Numbered from the stretch's first letter, positions 50,759 to 60,221 are shown. The stretch is DNA of 64,000 nt from UMGS1908 sp045655005 (GCA_045655005.1 JAZOOJ010000006.1:73245-137244); one strand, 5' to 3'. Numbers and translations: made by a program. Notes: generated from the sequence alone by a model not told the origin.

Positions 50759-51799
50759 ATGAAAACTAGTGATTTTTATTATGATTTACCAGAAGAATTA
50801 ATTGCTCAAACTCCAATTGAAAAAAGAGACCATTCTCAAATGTTGGTGTACAATATGGCAGACAAAACTATTGAGCATAAACACTTTTTTGATATATTAG
50901 ATTATCTGACTCCAAACGATGTTCTTGTAATCAATAAAAGTAAAGTTATTCCAGCAAGGCTTTATGGCACAAGAGAAGGAAAGGAAGAAGCACTTGAAAC
51001 TCTTTTGTTAAAAAAATTAGAATTAAACACCTATGAATGTTTGGTGAAGCCTGGTAAGAAATTTAAAGTTGGAACCAGAATTACTTATAGTGATAATTTG
51101 GTTGGAGAAGTGAAATCAATTAATGAAACAGGTGAAAGAATAATTTCTTTTGAAGTTCTAAGCGGAGAAACATTAGAAGTTGAACTTGATAGAATTGGAG
51201 AGATGCCACTTCCACCATATATTAAAGAGAAGTTAAAGAAAAAAGACCGATATCAAACCGTATATGCAAAAATAGATGGGTCAAGTGCAGCTCCGACTGC
51301 TGGCCTACACTTTACTCCTGAATTACTAGAAAAGATTAAAGATAATGGTGTTCAAATTGAAGAAGTTGTATTGCATGTTGGTCTTGGAACTTTCAGACCT
51401 GTTAAAGTTGACGATGTTGAAAATCACATAATGCACAGCGAAGATTATTATGTTGGTGATGCAACAGCAGAAAGGCTTAACAGAGCAAAGAAAGACGGCA
51501 AAAGAATAATTGCTGTTGGAACAACATCGGTAAGAACGCTTGAAAGTGTTTCTGATGAAAACGGTGTAATAAAAGCGGGCAGTGGAACTACATCAATTTT
51601 TATTTATCCACCATATAAATTCAAGTTTATTGATTCGCTAATTACAAATTTTCATTTACCTGAAAGTACTCTTTTAATGCTTGTATCTTCGCTTATGGGG
51701 AAAGATGAACTATTTAGGTGTTATGAATCGGCAATAAAAGAAAGATATCGATTTTTCAGTTTCGGCGACTGTATGTTTATAAATTCTAAGGGGAAATAA
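50759..51799 (+). CDS. queA: S-adenosylmethionine:tRNA ribosyltransferase-isomerase QueA
   Basis: 346 residues. Family motifs: DFYYDLPEELIAQTPIEKRDHSQML (in part: YDLPEELIAQTP), VINKSKVIPARLYG, GSSAAPTAGLHFT, HVGLGTFRPV and TNFHLPESTLLMLVSSL. It moves the ribosyl part of SAM onto preQ1 in tRNA to give epoxyqueuosine. It is followed by tgt, which inserts preQ1, and QueH at 37.3 kb does the last step. Confidence 0.97.
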   Translation: MKTSDFYYDLPEELIAQTPIEKRDHSQMLVYNMADKTIEHKHFFDILDYLTPNDVLVINKSKVIPARLYGTREGKEEALETLLLKKLELNTYECLVKPGKKFKVGTRITYSDNLVGEVKSINETGERIISFEVLSGETLEVELDRIGEMPLPPYIKEKLKKKDRYQTVYAKIDGSSAAPTAGLHFTPELLEKIKDNGVQIEEVVLHVGLGTFRPVKVDDVENHIMHSEDYYVGDATAERLNRAKKDGKRIIAVGTTSVRTLESVSDENGVIKAGSGTTSIFIYPPYKFKFIDSLITNFHLPESTLLMLVSSLMGKDELFRCYESAIKERYRFFSFGDCMFINSKGK

Positions 51800-51800
51800 A

Positions 51801-52928
51801 ATGGAAGAAAATTTTAAATTTGAAGTAGAATATACAAGTTCAAATGCAGGTAGAATTGGGAATCTTACAACTCCTCACGGTGTAATAGAAACTCCAGTTT
51901 TTATGCCGGTTGGTACGCAAGCAACAGTTAAGGGCCTATCGCCAGAAGCAGTTGAAGAACTTGGTGCTCAAATTATTTTATCTAACACATATCACTTATA
52001 TATGCGTCCAGGAATGGATATTGTAAAGAACGCTGGGGGCTTGCATAAATTTATGAATTGGAAGAAACCAATACTTACAGACAGTGGTGGATTTCAAGTT
52101 TTTTCACTTGCAAGACTTAATAAAATAACCGATAACGGTGTTGAGTTTGCTTCTCACTTAGACGGTTCAAGACACTTTTTTACACCAGAGAAGGCTATTG
52201 AAATTCAAAATTGTTTAGGTTCGGATATTGTTATGGCTTTCGATGTTTGCTCAGAGCCTAACGCCGATTATAAGACAGCAAGAGTTGCGATGGAGAGAAC
52301 TCACGCTTGGCTTGACAGGTGTTTTAAGGCTCAACAAAATCCAAAGCAAATGTTATTTCCAATTGTGCAAGGCAATATGTATAATGATTTAAGATTGAAA
52401 AGTCTTGAGGAATGTAAAAAATATGCAAGGGTTGGGCTTGCTATTGGTGGATTGTCGGTTGGAGAACCAAAACCAAAGATGTATGAAATTTTAAGTTTAT
52501 TACAACCACATTATCCAGAAGATAAAGCAAGATACTTAATGGGTGTCGGAAGCCCAGATTGCTTAGTTGAGGGTGTAATTCGTGGGATTGATATGTTTGA
52601 CTGTGTTTTACCAACTCGTATCGCAAGAAATGGAACAGCATTTACATCAAAAGGCAAAGTTGTTGTTAAGAATGGAATGTATAAAGAAGATTTTACTCCG
52701 CTTGATGATGAATGCGATTGTTATGTGTGTAAAAACTACACAAAAGCGTACTTGCGACATTTAATGAATGCCGGAGAGATGTTTGGAGCAAGTTTGTTAT
52801 CATATCATAATTTATACTATTTAACGCATTTAATGGAAGATATTAAAAAAGCAATCAGAGAAGATAGGTTGTTGCAATTTAGAGATGAATATTTTGCCAA
52901 AACTGGCTACGATAAGACAAAAAACTAA
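51801..52928 (+). CDS. tgt: Queuine/preQ1 tRNA-guanine transglycosylase
   Basis: 375 residues. The base-binding aspartate lies in LTDSGGFQVFSL, the nucleophile in MFDCVLPTRIARNG, and the zinc site in CDCYVC...H (about residues 305-340). GVGSPDCLVEGVIRGIDMFDCV region is fully typical. It exchanges G34 for preQ1 in tRNAs with GUN anticodons. It starts one base after queA and is followed by yajC, the usual ruvCAB-queA-tgt-yajC order. Confidence 0.97.
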   Translation: MEENFKFEVEYTSSNAGRIGNLTTPHGVIETPVFMPVGTQATVKGLSPEAVEELGAQIILSNTYHLYMRPGMDIVKNAGGLHKFMNWKKPILTDSGGFQVFSLARLNKITDNGVEFASHLDGSRHFFTPEKAIEIQNCLGSDIVMAFDVCSEPNADYKTARVAMERTHAWLDRCFKAQQNPKQMLFPIVQGNMYNDLRLKSLEECKKYARVGLAIGGLSVGEPKPKMYEILSLLQPHYPEDKARYLMGVGSPDCLVEGVIRGIDMFDCVLPTRIARNGTAFTSKGKVVVKNGMYKEDFTPLDDECDCYVCKNYTKAYLRHLMNAGEMFGASLLSYHNLYYLTHLMEDIKKAIREDRLLQFRDEYFAKTGYDKTKN

Positions 52929-52948
52929 ATATTTTCACAGAAATTTCA

Positions 52949-52978
52949 TTGCATTGTATAGTTCAATTATGGTACAAT
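52949..52978 (+). promoter_or_regulatory. yajC promoter
   Basis: TTGCAT (52949-52954) and TACAAT (52973-52978), spacer 18. Confidence 0.6.
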
Positions 52979-53007
52979 AAAAATAGTTTTATAAGGAGAA
53001 TGAAAAA

Positions 53008-53478
53008 ATGTATAATTTGCTATTAAATGAAGGTGGTCAAGGTTCATCAATTATAATGCTTGTTGTTTTAGGCTTATTAATTGTTTTAATGCTTGTGCTT
53101 CCTACAATTAATCAAAACAAAAGGGTTAAAGCTTATCAAGAAATGCAAAGCGGTTTAAAAGCTGGCGACAAAGTACAAACTGTTGGTGGCATAATTGGTC
53201 GTATCGTTAGAATTAACGAAAAAGACGGAATGAAAACTTTTGTTCTTGAAACTGGCGATAAAAACAATAAGATGTATATAGAATTTAATCTTGATGCAAT
53301 CGCTGGTGTTGTGACTGGTGGTCCAACAGCAATTGCAAAATCTACAAATTCATTAGAAGCTGAAACATTGGAAGAAATTAACAGTGAAAAAAGTGAGCCT
53401 ACAATTGTTGATGTAGAAGATTCAGTGGAAGAAGAAAAATCCGAAGAAAAAAAGCAATCAAAAAAGAAAGATAAATAA
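53008..53478 (+). CDS. yajC: Preprotein translocase subunit YajC
   Basis: 156 residues, longer than usual because of a charged C-terminal tail (from about residue 110, Glu/Lys-rich). The core has one N-terminal membrane helix (IIMLVVLGLLIVLMLVLP), then QNKRVKAYQEMQSGLKAGDKVQTVGGIIG and a YIEFNLDAIAGVV end. YajC associates with SecDF; secD/secF are not in this window. It follows tgt, as in many bacteria. Confidence 0.92.
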   Translation: MYNLLLNEGGQGSSIIMLVVLGLLIVLMLVLPTINQNKRVKAYQEMQSGLKAGDKVQTVGGIIGRIVRINEKDGMKTFVLETGDKNNKMYIEFNLDAIAGVVTGGPTAIAKSTNSLEAETLEEINSEKSEPTIVDVEDSVEEEKSEEKKQSKKKDK

Positions 53479-53480
53479 TA

Positions 53481-53510
53481 AAAGAGTGTACATTATCTGT
53501 ACACTCTTTT
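53481..53510 (+). terminator. yajC terminator
   Basis: AAAGAGTGTACA / TGTACACTCTTT, loop TTATC, then T. Confidence 0.9.
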
Positions 53511-53584
53511 CATTATAATTAATCATATTTATTAAAACTTAAATCATATACATTAGTATATTATGTTTAAAGTGTGAGGGGTTT

Positions 53585-53983
53585 ATGGCGAAGTTCGCAA
53601 GTTATACAGAAGACAAAAATAACAAGGCATGGTTAAGTCTTACTATTGGGGCTATGGCATCAATTATTGTATCACTTGCATTAATATTGATTTTTGCGCT
53701 TTTAATAAAATGGTTTAATTTAAGTGATTCAGTAATTATGCCTGCTAATATTATAATAAAAATAGTTAGTATTGCAATAGGTGTGCTTTTTGTTTGTAAA
53801 GACGGTAGTCGTGGGGCGTTAAAAGGGGCAACACTTGGGGTAATATACATTTTACTTTGCTTTTGTGTGTTCTCACTATTGAATGGTGCGTTTGTGTTTA
53901 CAATGTCGTTAGTATATGATAGTTTTCTTGGTTTTATTTCTGGTGCAGTTCTTGGAGTGATAGTGGTAAATTTAAAAAGATAA
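53585..53983 (+). CDS. Four-helix membrane protein, TIGR04086-like
   Basis: 132 residues with four membrane helices (about 19-41, 54-70, 78-98 and 105-130). The layout and the GCL-type segment with DGSRGALKGATLGVIYILL resemble the TIGR04086 family of Clostridia, which commonly lies next to yajC. Family assignment is by pattern and context. The function is unknown. GTGAGGGG lies before the ATG. Confidence 0.6.
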   Translation: MAKFASYTEDKNNKAWLSLTIGAMASIIVSLALILIFALLIKWFNLSDSVIMPANIIIKIVSIAIGVLFVCKDGSRGALKGATLGVIYILLCFCVFSLLNGAFVFTMSLVYDSFLGFISGAVLGVIVVNLKR

Positions 53984-53997
53984 TAACATTTTTTGCA

Positions 53998-54036
53998 ATA
54001 GTCTGAGTAAATAATTGGCTCAGGCTATTTTTTATT
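53998..54036 (+). terminator. Terminator before the glpA-like operon
   Basis: ATAGTCTGAG / CTCAGGCTAT (one G-U), then TTTTTTATTTT. Confidence 0.85.
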
Positions 54037-54059
54037 TTGGGAAAACTAAAATTAATCGT

Positions 54060-54089
54060 TTGCTAGTTTTATTTGTGATATGGTAAAAT
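54060..54089 (+). promoter_or_regulatory. glpA-like operon promoter
   Basis: TTGCTA (54060-54065) and TAAAAT (54084-54089), spacer 18, TGG before the -10; GGGGG SD precedes 54123. Confidence 0.6.
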
Positions 54090-54122
54090 GATATTAGTAT
54101 TTAAAATGGGGGTTATCTATTA

Positions 54123-55550
54123 ATGAATTTTGATTATGCAATAATCGGAGGCGGAGTTGTTGGCTCCGCCATATTAAACAAATTAACTAGGCTTGGCAAA
54201 TCTTGTGTCTTAATTGAAAAAGAAAGTGATGTAGGATTTGGTTCCAGTAAAGCAAATAGTGCAATTATACATACGGGTTTTGATTGCACCCCAGGAACAT
54301 TAAAAGCAAAACTTAATGTCCGTGGTGCAGAAATGTTCCCAGAAATTGCCAAGAGGCTTGGCGTTAAAATTGTTAATAACGGACATTTAGTCGTAGGGAA
54401 TGATGTTGACCGGCTTAACGAGTTAAAAGAAAAAGGAGAGAAAAACGGGGTTAAAGGACTTGAAGTAATTGATTTTGAAAGATTGCACGAAATGGAACCA
54501 ATGCTTTCAAATGATATTAGGTATGCTCTTTTTGCTCCAACTGGCTGTATCGTTCCGTCTTATGAATTGGCTGTGGCGTTTGCGGAAGAGGCTGTTGTCA
54601 ATGGTGCTGTTGTAAAGCTTGGCTTTGACACAAAAGAAGTAACTAATAAAAACGGTATATATGTTATTTCCAATGGTAATGAAGAAGTCTTCGCAAAGGT
54701 AATTATAAATGCTTGCGGAAGTGGATATAATGACATTGCAAAATTAATTGGAAGCGAAAGTTATCCTTTACAATTTAGGAGAGGTGAATATTATATTTTA
54801 GATAAAAATCACTCCAATGTTTGCACGCATACTATTTTCCCATTGCCAACAAAAGAATCGAAAGGCATTTTAATTACCAATACTGTTGCTGGAAATATAT
54901 TAGTCGGACCTACATCTTATGAGTGTGATGCAAGTACCAAAACAACGACAGCTGGACTAAATGAAGTAAAAGAAAAAGCGTTGTCAGAAATGCCAAGTTT
55001 ACCATTGCGTGGTAATATTAGGGTGTTTAGTGGCGTAAGGAATATTTCTGGGAATGACTTTATAATTGAAAAAAGTAAACGAAAAGAAAACGTTATAAAT
55101 CTTGCGGGCATTTGCTCTCCAGGGCTTTCGTCAGCCCCTGCAATTGCTGAAATGGTTGCAGAATTATTAGGATTAAATCCAAACGAAGAAGTTAAAGATT
55201 TGAAATGTTTACAAAAGAAAATCATAATGGCAGATTTATCTCTTGAAGAACAAAACGAAATTATAGACAAAAATCCAAGTTATGGCAAAGTCGTTTGCAA
55301 GTGTGAAAATATATCACTTGGCGAAATTGTAGATGCAGTTAACTCTCCAATTCCAGCACGAACAGTTGATGCGGTAAAACGCAGAACAAGGGCAGGTATG
55401 GGAAGGTGTCAAGGCGGTTTCTGTATTTTTTCTGTTATGGAAGAAATTGCAAAAGCTCAAGAAATATCCTTTGATGAAGTAGAAAAAGATGCTCTAGGCT
55501 CAAAGATTATTCAAAGTGAAATTAAACCTAGTGGAGGTATGGCAGAATGA
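54123..55550 (+). CDS. GlpA-like FAD-dependent glycerol-3-phosphate dehydrogenase with BFD [2Fe-2S] domain
   Basis: 475 residues. N-terminal FAD-binding fold (AIIGGGVVGSAI), DAO-type core with SSKANSAIIHTGFD and RRGEYYILD, and a C-terminal BFD-like [2Fe-2S] domain (about 385-445) with VCKCENI and GMGRCQGGFC, giving four cysteines. With the next two genes it forms the known trio GlpA-like/NAD-FAD oxidoreductase/DUF1667 of anaerobic Firmicutes and Thermotogae, thought to oxidise glycerol-3-phosphate. No glpK or glpF is seen here. It overlaps the next ORF by 4 bases. Confidence 0.8.
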   Translation: MNFDYAIIGGGVVGSAILNKLTRLGKSCVLIEKESDVGFGSSKANSAIIHTGFDCTPGTLKAKLNVRGAEMFPEIAKRLGVKIVNNGHLVVGNDVDRLNELKEKGEKNGVKGLEVIDFERLHEMEPMLSNDIRYALFAPTGCIVPSYELAVAFAEEAVVNGAVVKLGFDTKEVTNKNGIYVISNGNEEVFAKVIINACGSGYNDIAKLIGSESYPLQFRRGEYYILDKNHSNVCTHTIFPLPTKESKGILITNTVAGNILVGPTSYECDASTKTTTAGLNEVKEKALSEMPSLPLRGNIRVFSGVRNISGNDFIIEKSKRKENVINLAGICSPGLSSAPAIAEMVAELLGLNPNEEVKDLKCLQKKIIMADLSLEEQNEIIDKNPSYGKVVCKCENISLGEIVDAVNSPIPARTVDAVKRRTRAGMGRCQGGFCIFSVMEEIAKAQEISFDEVEKDALGSKIIQSEIKPSGGMAE

Positions 55551-56779
55551 TTAAAGAACTTTATTTCGATGTTGTCGTTTTGGGTGGTGGTCCAAGCGGA
55601 ATGGCTGCTGCATTGGAAGCCGAAAAAAATGGTTCGTCAGTTGCAATTGTTGAGCGTGAAGATAAACTTGGCGGAATCTTAAAACAGTGTATCCATTCTG
55701 GATTTGGGCTTCATCATTTTGGTGAAGAAATGACAGGTCCTGAATATGCTCATCGTTTCGTAGAACAAGTTAACGAAAGTAACTTAACTCTTTTCCTTTC
55801 TAGTTTTGTAGAAAAAGTAGAAACTGGATTGGTAATAATAAAAAATTGTGATGGCATTATCAACTTAAAATGTAAAGCGGTTGTTGTTGCAGTTGGTTGC
55901 AGAGAACGTACCGCTGGTGCAATCGCAATGGCAGGAGAAAGACCAAATGGAGTTTGGACGGCTGGACAAGTACAAAAGTGGGTTAATATTTATGGTAAAC
56001 TTCCATGTAAAAATCCAATAATTTTAGGAAGTGGTGATATCGGTTTGGTAATGGCGAGGCGTTTGACGTTAGAAGGAGCAAAGCCTCAAATGGTACTTGA
56101 AGTTCAAAAAACCACAAGTGGATTAAAACGAAACATCGCTCAATGTTTGAATGATTTTGATATACCATTACACCTCTCAACAACTGTAGCAGAGGTTGTA
56201 GGTTACCCAAATATTGAAGGTGTTTATATCGCAAAGGTGGACGATAATATGAAAATAATTGACGCCACTAAGGAGTACTATCCTTGTGACGGTTTAGTAC
56301 TCTCAGTGGGGCTAATTCCTGAAAATGGGCTAATTAAGGACGCAAAAATGAACAATAAGACAAATAGCTTTGTTGTAAATGAGTATAATGAGACCTCAAT
56401 CAATGGAATTTTTGCTTGTGGAAATGTGCTTCACGTACACGATCTTGTAGACTTTGTTACAGCCGAATCTATGAAGACTGGAAGGTTTGCAAGTGAGTAT
56501 GCGAAAGGCAATTTGCATTATGGAGTTTCTCACGAAATTAAAGCTGGAAATGGAGTGCGATATACAATGCCAAATTCTTTCTTTGAAGGTTCAGGGGAGA
56601 TTGAAATTTTATTCAGAGTTTTAACTAAGTATGTGAAAACAAACATCTTAGTTAAAGATACAGATGGAAATATACTTGCAAAAAAATTTGTTATTTCTGC
56701 AAATGCTGGTGAGATGCAATCAATTAAATTTAAGAAAGATAATGCTTCTTCGGATATCGTAGTAGAGATGGAGGGATAA
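55547..56779 (+). CDS. NAD(P)/FAD-dependent oxidoreductase of the GlpA-like complex
   Basis: 410 residues. Two nucleotide-binding folds: VVLGGGPSGMAAALEAEKNGSS at the start (FAD; GGGPSG) and PIILGSGDIGLVMARRL at about residue 158 (NAD(P)H; GSGDIG). AVGCRERTAGAIAMAGERPNGV and NGIFACGNVLHVHDLVD are typical of this group. It likely passes electrons from the GlpA-like subunit to NAD(P)+ or another carrier. It starts inside the end of the upstream gene (ATGA). Confidence 0.82.
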   Translation: MIKELYFDVVVLGGGPSGMAAALEAEKNGSSVAIVEREDKLGGILKQCIHSGFGLHHFGEEMTGPEYAHRFVEQVNESNLTLFLSSFVEKVETGLVIIKNCDGIINLKCKAVVVAVGCRERTAGAIAMAGERPNGVWTAGQVQKWVNIYGKLPCKNPIILGSGDIGLVMARRLTLEGAKPQMVLEVQKTTSGLKRNIAQCLNDFDIPLHLSTTVAEVVGYPNIEGVYIAKVDDNMKIIDATKEYYPCDGLVLSVGLIPENGLIKDAKMNNKTNSFVVNEYNETSINGIFACGNVLHVHDLVDFVTAESMKTGRFASEYAKGNLHYGVSHEIKAGNGVRYTMPNSFFEGSGEIEILFRVLTKYVKTNILVKDTDGNILAKKFVISANAGEMQSIKFKKDNASSDIVVEMEG

Positions 56780-56782
56780 AAA

Positions 56783-57118
56783 ATGGAAAAAGTTTTTAAC
56801 TGTATTATGTGTCCACTTGGGTGTGAACTTACTGTTTTGAAAGATGGCGATGAAATAAAGGTGTCAGGGAATACTTGCATACGTGGTGAAGTTTACGCAA
56901 AGAATGAATTAACAAATCCTCAAAGAAGTGTTTCATCTCTTGTTAAGTATAATGGAGGAGTCGTGCCTGTTAAGACAAATGGCACAATCCCAAAAGACAA
57001 AATTGATGATTGCATGGGTGAACTTGCAAAAATAAAGTTAGATAAAAAGCCCAACTTTCACGATGTAATTATTTCTAATGTTTGTGGCACTGGAATTGAT
57101 ATTATAGTTTGTGGGTAA
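56783..57118 (+). CDS. DUF1667 protein, small subunit of the GlpA-like complex
   Basis: 111 residues. The DUF1667 cysteine pattern is present: CIMCPLGCEL near the start and NTCIRGEVYA after it, four cysteines in all, probably an iron-sulfur or zinc site. LTNPQRSVSSLVKYNGG and the PVKTNGTIPKDKIDDCM stretch are typical. It always accompanies the two oxidoreductases above in such operons. The final TAA is followed by the rny promoter. Confidence 0.85.
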   Translation: MEKVFNCIMCPLGCELTVLKDGDEIKVSGNTCIRGEVYAKNELTNPQRSVSSLVKYNGGVVPVKTNGTIPKDKIDDCMGELAKIKLDKKPNFHDVIISNVCGTGIDIIVCG

Positions 57119-57135
57119 ATAAAGTTTAAATAAAC

Positions 57136-57165
57136 TTGACAATATATTAATTAGGGTGTTACACT
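57136..57165 (+). promoter_or_regulatory. rny promoter
   Basis: TTGACA (57136-57141) and TACACT (57160-57165), spacer 18. The leader then holds a TGGCAT...ATGCCA hairpin (57211-57229) followed by TTTT. Confidence 0.55.
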
Positions 57166-57264
57166 AGTAATTGGTCGAAGATTATTGATGTTATCAATGA
57201 TATATATTTGGCATTGTTTAATATGCCATTTTACGAACAATAAAAATTTAATATGGAGGTAAAA

Positions 57265-58824
57265 ATGACCATACTTGGTGTAATAATCAGTATTATTGCT
57301 TTGGGTGTTGGTGTTGCAGGTGGAATATATGGTTCTAAAATATACAACACAAAAAAGTTAGAAGATGCGAAACAAAAGTCAAAGCAAATTATTGAAGAAG
57401 CTGAGAACTCTGTCAAGGTTTTAAAGAAAGAAGCGATGATTGAAGCAAAAGAAGAAGCTTTAAAACTAAAAAACGAAGCAGAGGAAGAATTGAAAGAAAG
57501 ACGTGTAGAAGTTACAAAACTTGAAAATCGTCTAAGACAGAAAGAAGAAACACTAGATAAAAAAGAAGAAATACTAGATAAAAAATCGCTTTCTATTGAC
57601 GAGCAGAAAGAAGCGATAGAAAAGAAGGTAAAAGAATTAGAAAATGCTCAAAGTGAGCTTGCAAAAAGAAGCGAAGAAATAGAAAAAGAACTTTCAAGAG
57701 TAGCAGGTTTAACAAAAGAAGATGCAAAATCTGAGTTGGTTAAATCAATTGAAGAAGATGCAAGAAGAGAAGCAGGAACTATCGTAAAAAGACTTGAACA
57801 AGAGGCCCGTGATAATGCTGAACGTGAAGCAAAAGAAATTGTTATGCAAGCAATTCAAAAATGTGCAACTGACCATACAGCCGAAGTTACTGTATCAGCA
57901 GTTACTCTGCCAAATGATGAAATGAAGGGAAGAATCATTGGAAGAGAGGGAAGAAATATTAGAACTATTGAACAAGCGACAGGTGTAGACCTAATTGTTG
58001 ATGATACCCCAGAAGCCGTTATCATTAGTTGCTTTGATCCAATAAGACGTGAAGTTGCAAGACAAACTATTGAAAAATTAATTTCTGACGGAAGAATACA
58101 TCCGGGCAGAATTGAAGAAATTGTTGAAAAGGTTAAAAAGGATCTTGAAAAGACGATTGCAGAAGCAGGTGAGAACGCAACATTTGATGCAGGTGTATTT
58201 GGATTAAGTCCTGAACTTGTGAAGATTTTCGGAAGACTTAAATACAGAACTAGTTATGGACAAAATTGCTTACAGCACTCTCTTGAAACCAGTTACATTG
58301 CAGGGCTAATAGCCGGAGAACTTGGTGCAGATGTTACAGTGTGTAAGCGTGCTGGACTTTTGCACGATATTGGTAAAGCGATGGACTTTGAAGTTGAAGG
58401 GACCCATGTATCGATTGGTGTTGACCTAGCAAAGAAGTATAAAGAAAACGAAGCAGTTATTCATGCAATCGAAGCACATCACGGAGATGTTGAATATAAA
58501 ACACTTGAAGCAATGATTGTCCAAGTCGCTGACGCAATATCTTCTTCAAGGCCGGGTGCCAGACGTGAATCTTTGGAAAACTACATTAAAAGACTTGAAA
58601 AACTTGAATCAATTGCAAATGAATTTAAAGGCGTTCAAAGTTGTTATGCAATTCAAGCTGGACGTGAAATTCGTGTTGCAGTTAAACCAGAAGAAGTTAA
58701 TGATGATGGTATTGTAATTTTAGCAAAAGAAATTGCAAGAAAAATTGAATCTGAACTTGAATATCCAGGTCAAATCAAAGTTAATATTATTCGTGAAACA
58801 AGAAGTGTTGACTACGCAACCTAA
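57265..58824 (+). CDS. rny: Ribonuclease Y
   Basis: 519 residues from ATG 57265; the ATG at 57253 is part of the SD (GGAGG). N-terminal membrane helix (LGVIISIIALGVGVAGGI), a long coiled coil (about 30-200, Glu/Lys-rich), KH domain with GRIIGREGRNIRTIEQATG, and HD domain with LLHDIGKAMDFE plus HGD downstream. RNase Y starts mRNA decay at the membrane. A terminator follows. Confidence 0.96.
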   Translation: MTILGVIISIIALGVGVAGGIYGSKIYNTKKLEDAKQKSKQIIEEAENSVKVLKKEAMIEAKEEALKLKNEAEEELKERRVEVTKLENRLRQKEETLDKKEEILDKKSLSIDEQKEAIEKKVKELENAQSELAKRSEEIEKELSRVAGLTKEDAKSELVKSIEEDARREAGTIVKRLEQEARDNAEREAKEIVMQAIQKCATDHTAEVTVSAVTLPNDEMKGRIIGREGRNIRTIEQATGVDLIVDDTPEAVIISCFDPIRREVARQTIEKLISDGRIHPGRIEEIVEKVKKDLEKTIAEAGENATFDAGVFGLSPELVKIFGRLKYRTSYGQNCLQHSLETSYIAGLIAGELGADVTVCKRAGLLHDIGKAMDFEVEGTHVSIGVDLAKKYKENEAVIHAIEAHHGDVEYKTLEAMIVQVADAISSSRPGARRESLENYIKRLEKLESIANEFKGVQSCYAIQAGREIRVAVKPEEVNDDGIVILAKEIARKIESELEYPGQIKVNIIRETRSVDYAT

Positions 58825-58828
58825 AAAA

Positions 58829-58860
58829 GAAAGGAAGACAAATATGCGTCTTCCTTTTTA
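58829..58860 (+). terminator. rny terminator
   Basis: AAAAGGAAGAC / GTCTTCCTTTT, loop AAATATGC, then T-rich. Confidence 0.88.
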
Positions 58861-58936
58861 TTTCGAATTTAATATTGTAATATACAGTTCAGTATGATAT
58901 AATAGAAACTGTAGATCAGTAAAGGGGTGGATATAT

Positions 58937-59509
58937 ATGATATACGCAACTATCAAGCATAGAAAAGAAGATGAGTCAGCAATGTACCCAGCAAGAAATT
59001 TTGCAAAAGTTGTTTTTTATGGGGGAAGTAAAGATTGTGAATTGTTAAATCAGTTAATTCAATTTGTGGACAATCATTTACAACAAATGTATCAAGATGA
59101 GTTGGTATGTATTAAGTCAAGAAAAGAACAAATAAAAGAAGAAACTAAAATGGCCATCAATAATAAAAATAGTATGTTTCTACTTAAAGAGTTGTTTTGT
59201 GAAGAAAGGGAATTGCGTTCAAGGAAAGATATCCTTAAAAGAAGTCAAAAAGACGATTCTTCGTTTAGAGTTCATATGTATTTAAATATATTTGCATTAC
59301 TTCAATTCTCTCCAAATTATCAATTAATAGATGAAGACGGAACAGCAATAAGAAACTTTCAGTTGGACATAGATTCGGCAGATTTAAGCGATCGTGTTGA
59401 ATTAATGAAAAAAAGTTTAATTGAGGCTAGCAATGAAGAGCGACAAACATGGCGCACAATATATAATTGCGAACCTTCGATGTTGCAGGTGGATGAAGAC
59501 GTACAATAA
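58937..59509 (+). CDS. Unknown protein, first of two tandem paralogues
   Basis: 190 residues, not recognised. It shares its start (MIYATIKHR against MIYATLQNR), overall length and helix pattern with the next gene, so the two are diverged paralogues. Predicted shape: a short beta start, an N-terminal NFAKVVFYGG strand-turn, a long charged helical region (about 50-110), a central HMYLNIFALLQF segment, a DEDGTAIRNFQLD beta hairpin and a final helix. No signal peptide, membrane helix or catalytic motif is seen. It has its own TATAAT promoter and terminator. Confidence 0.6.
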   Translation: MIYATIKHRKEDESAMYPARNFAKVVFYGGSKDCELLNQLIQFVDNHLQQMYQDELVCIKSRKEQIKEETKMAINNKNSMFLLKELFCEERELRSRKDILKRSQKDDSSFRVHMYLNIFALLQFSPNYQLIDEDGTAIRNFQLDIDSADLSDRVELMKKSLIEASNEERQTWRTIYNCEPSMLQVDEDVQ

Positions 59510-59512
59510 CAT

Positions 59513-59540
59513 AAAAAGACTGTGATTCCAGTCTTTTTAT
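59513..59540 (+). terminator. Terminator of the first paralogue
   Basis: AAAAAGACTG / CAGTCTTTTT, loop TGATTC. Confidence 0.88.
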
Positions 59541-59633
59541 TTATTAACTTATAAAATACTAATTTACATATGTTGCAATAGAGCAAATAATATGATATAA
59601 TCACACAGGTTTTTGATTTAAGGAGAAATGATT

Positions 59634-60191
59634 ATGATTTATGCAACATTACAAAATAGACAAGAAGCGGAATTTGGGATGATTACATCTGATAATTTTA
59701 CAAGTGTAATATTTAATGGTAAAGATATTGTTGCTTGTAAGATGCTTGATGAATTTATCAAAGACATAGATGAAATATTAATCAGTAATTATAAAGCAGA
59801 ATTGGCATATATTGATGAAAAAATTAAATTATTACAAGGTATAAAAGTGTCATTTTTGAATAAGGCAGTTTTACTTTATGAGAGATTAAAATTAAGAGCA
59901 GAGAGAAATAGAGTTGAAGAACTTTTAAACGACAGTTCTGAAGAACGGGAAGTTCAATATTTAAACGCTTTTAGACATTTAGGGTTTGAAAGATGTAAAA
60001 TGTATGAATACCCAGATGGAACAATGGTGCAAGAATTTCAATCAAATGCTGATGTAAAAACATTAGAATTTGGCATCGAAGAATTAAAAACAGCATTTAA
60101 GATTGCTATTCAAAACAAACGACGAATTTGGGAGAAAAAATATAGTTGTGCAATGTTAGGAGCGTTAGAGATATCTGACCAATCTGAATAA
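59634..60191 (+). CDS. Unknown protein, second of two tandem paralogues
   Basis: 185 residues from ATG 59634 (AGGAG at 59621-59625 fits better than for ATG 59628, and the start then matches the first copy). Shared points with the upstream gene: MIYAT start, NFTSVIFNG turn, EFIKDIDEIL helix, LERLKLR-type charged helix, YLNAFRHLGF matching YLNIFALLQF, and PDGTMVQEFQSN matching EDGTAIRNFQLD. Function unknown. TGATATAAT lies before it, so each copy is transcribed on its own. Confidence 0.6.
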   Translation: MIYATLQNRQEAEFGMITSDNFTSVIFNGKDIVACKMLDEFIKDIDEILISNYKAELAYIDEKIKLLQGIKVSFLNKAVLLYERLKLRAERNRVEELLNDSSEEREVQYLNAFRHLGFERCKMYEYPDGTMVQEFQSNADVKTLEFGIEELKTAFKIAIQNKRRIWEKKYSCAMLGALEISDQSE

Positions 60192-60221
60192 GAAGACGAT
60201 GATGCTCGCCTTCTTATTTTC
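60187..60221 (+). terminator. Terminator of the second paralogue
   Basis: AATAAGAAG..CGA pairs with TCG.CTTCTTATT, followed by TT; it begins inside the stop codon region. Confidence 0.8.
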
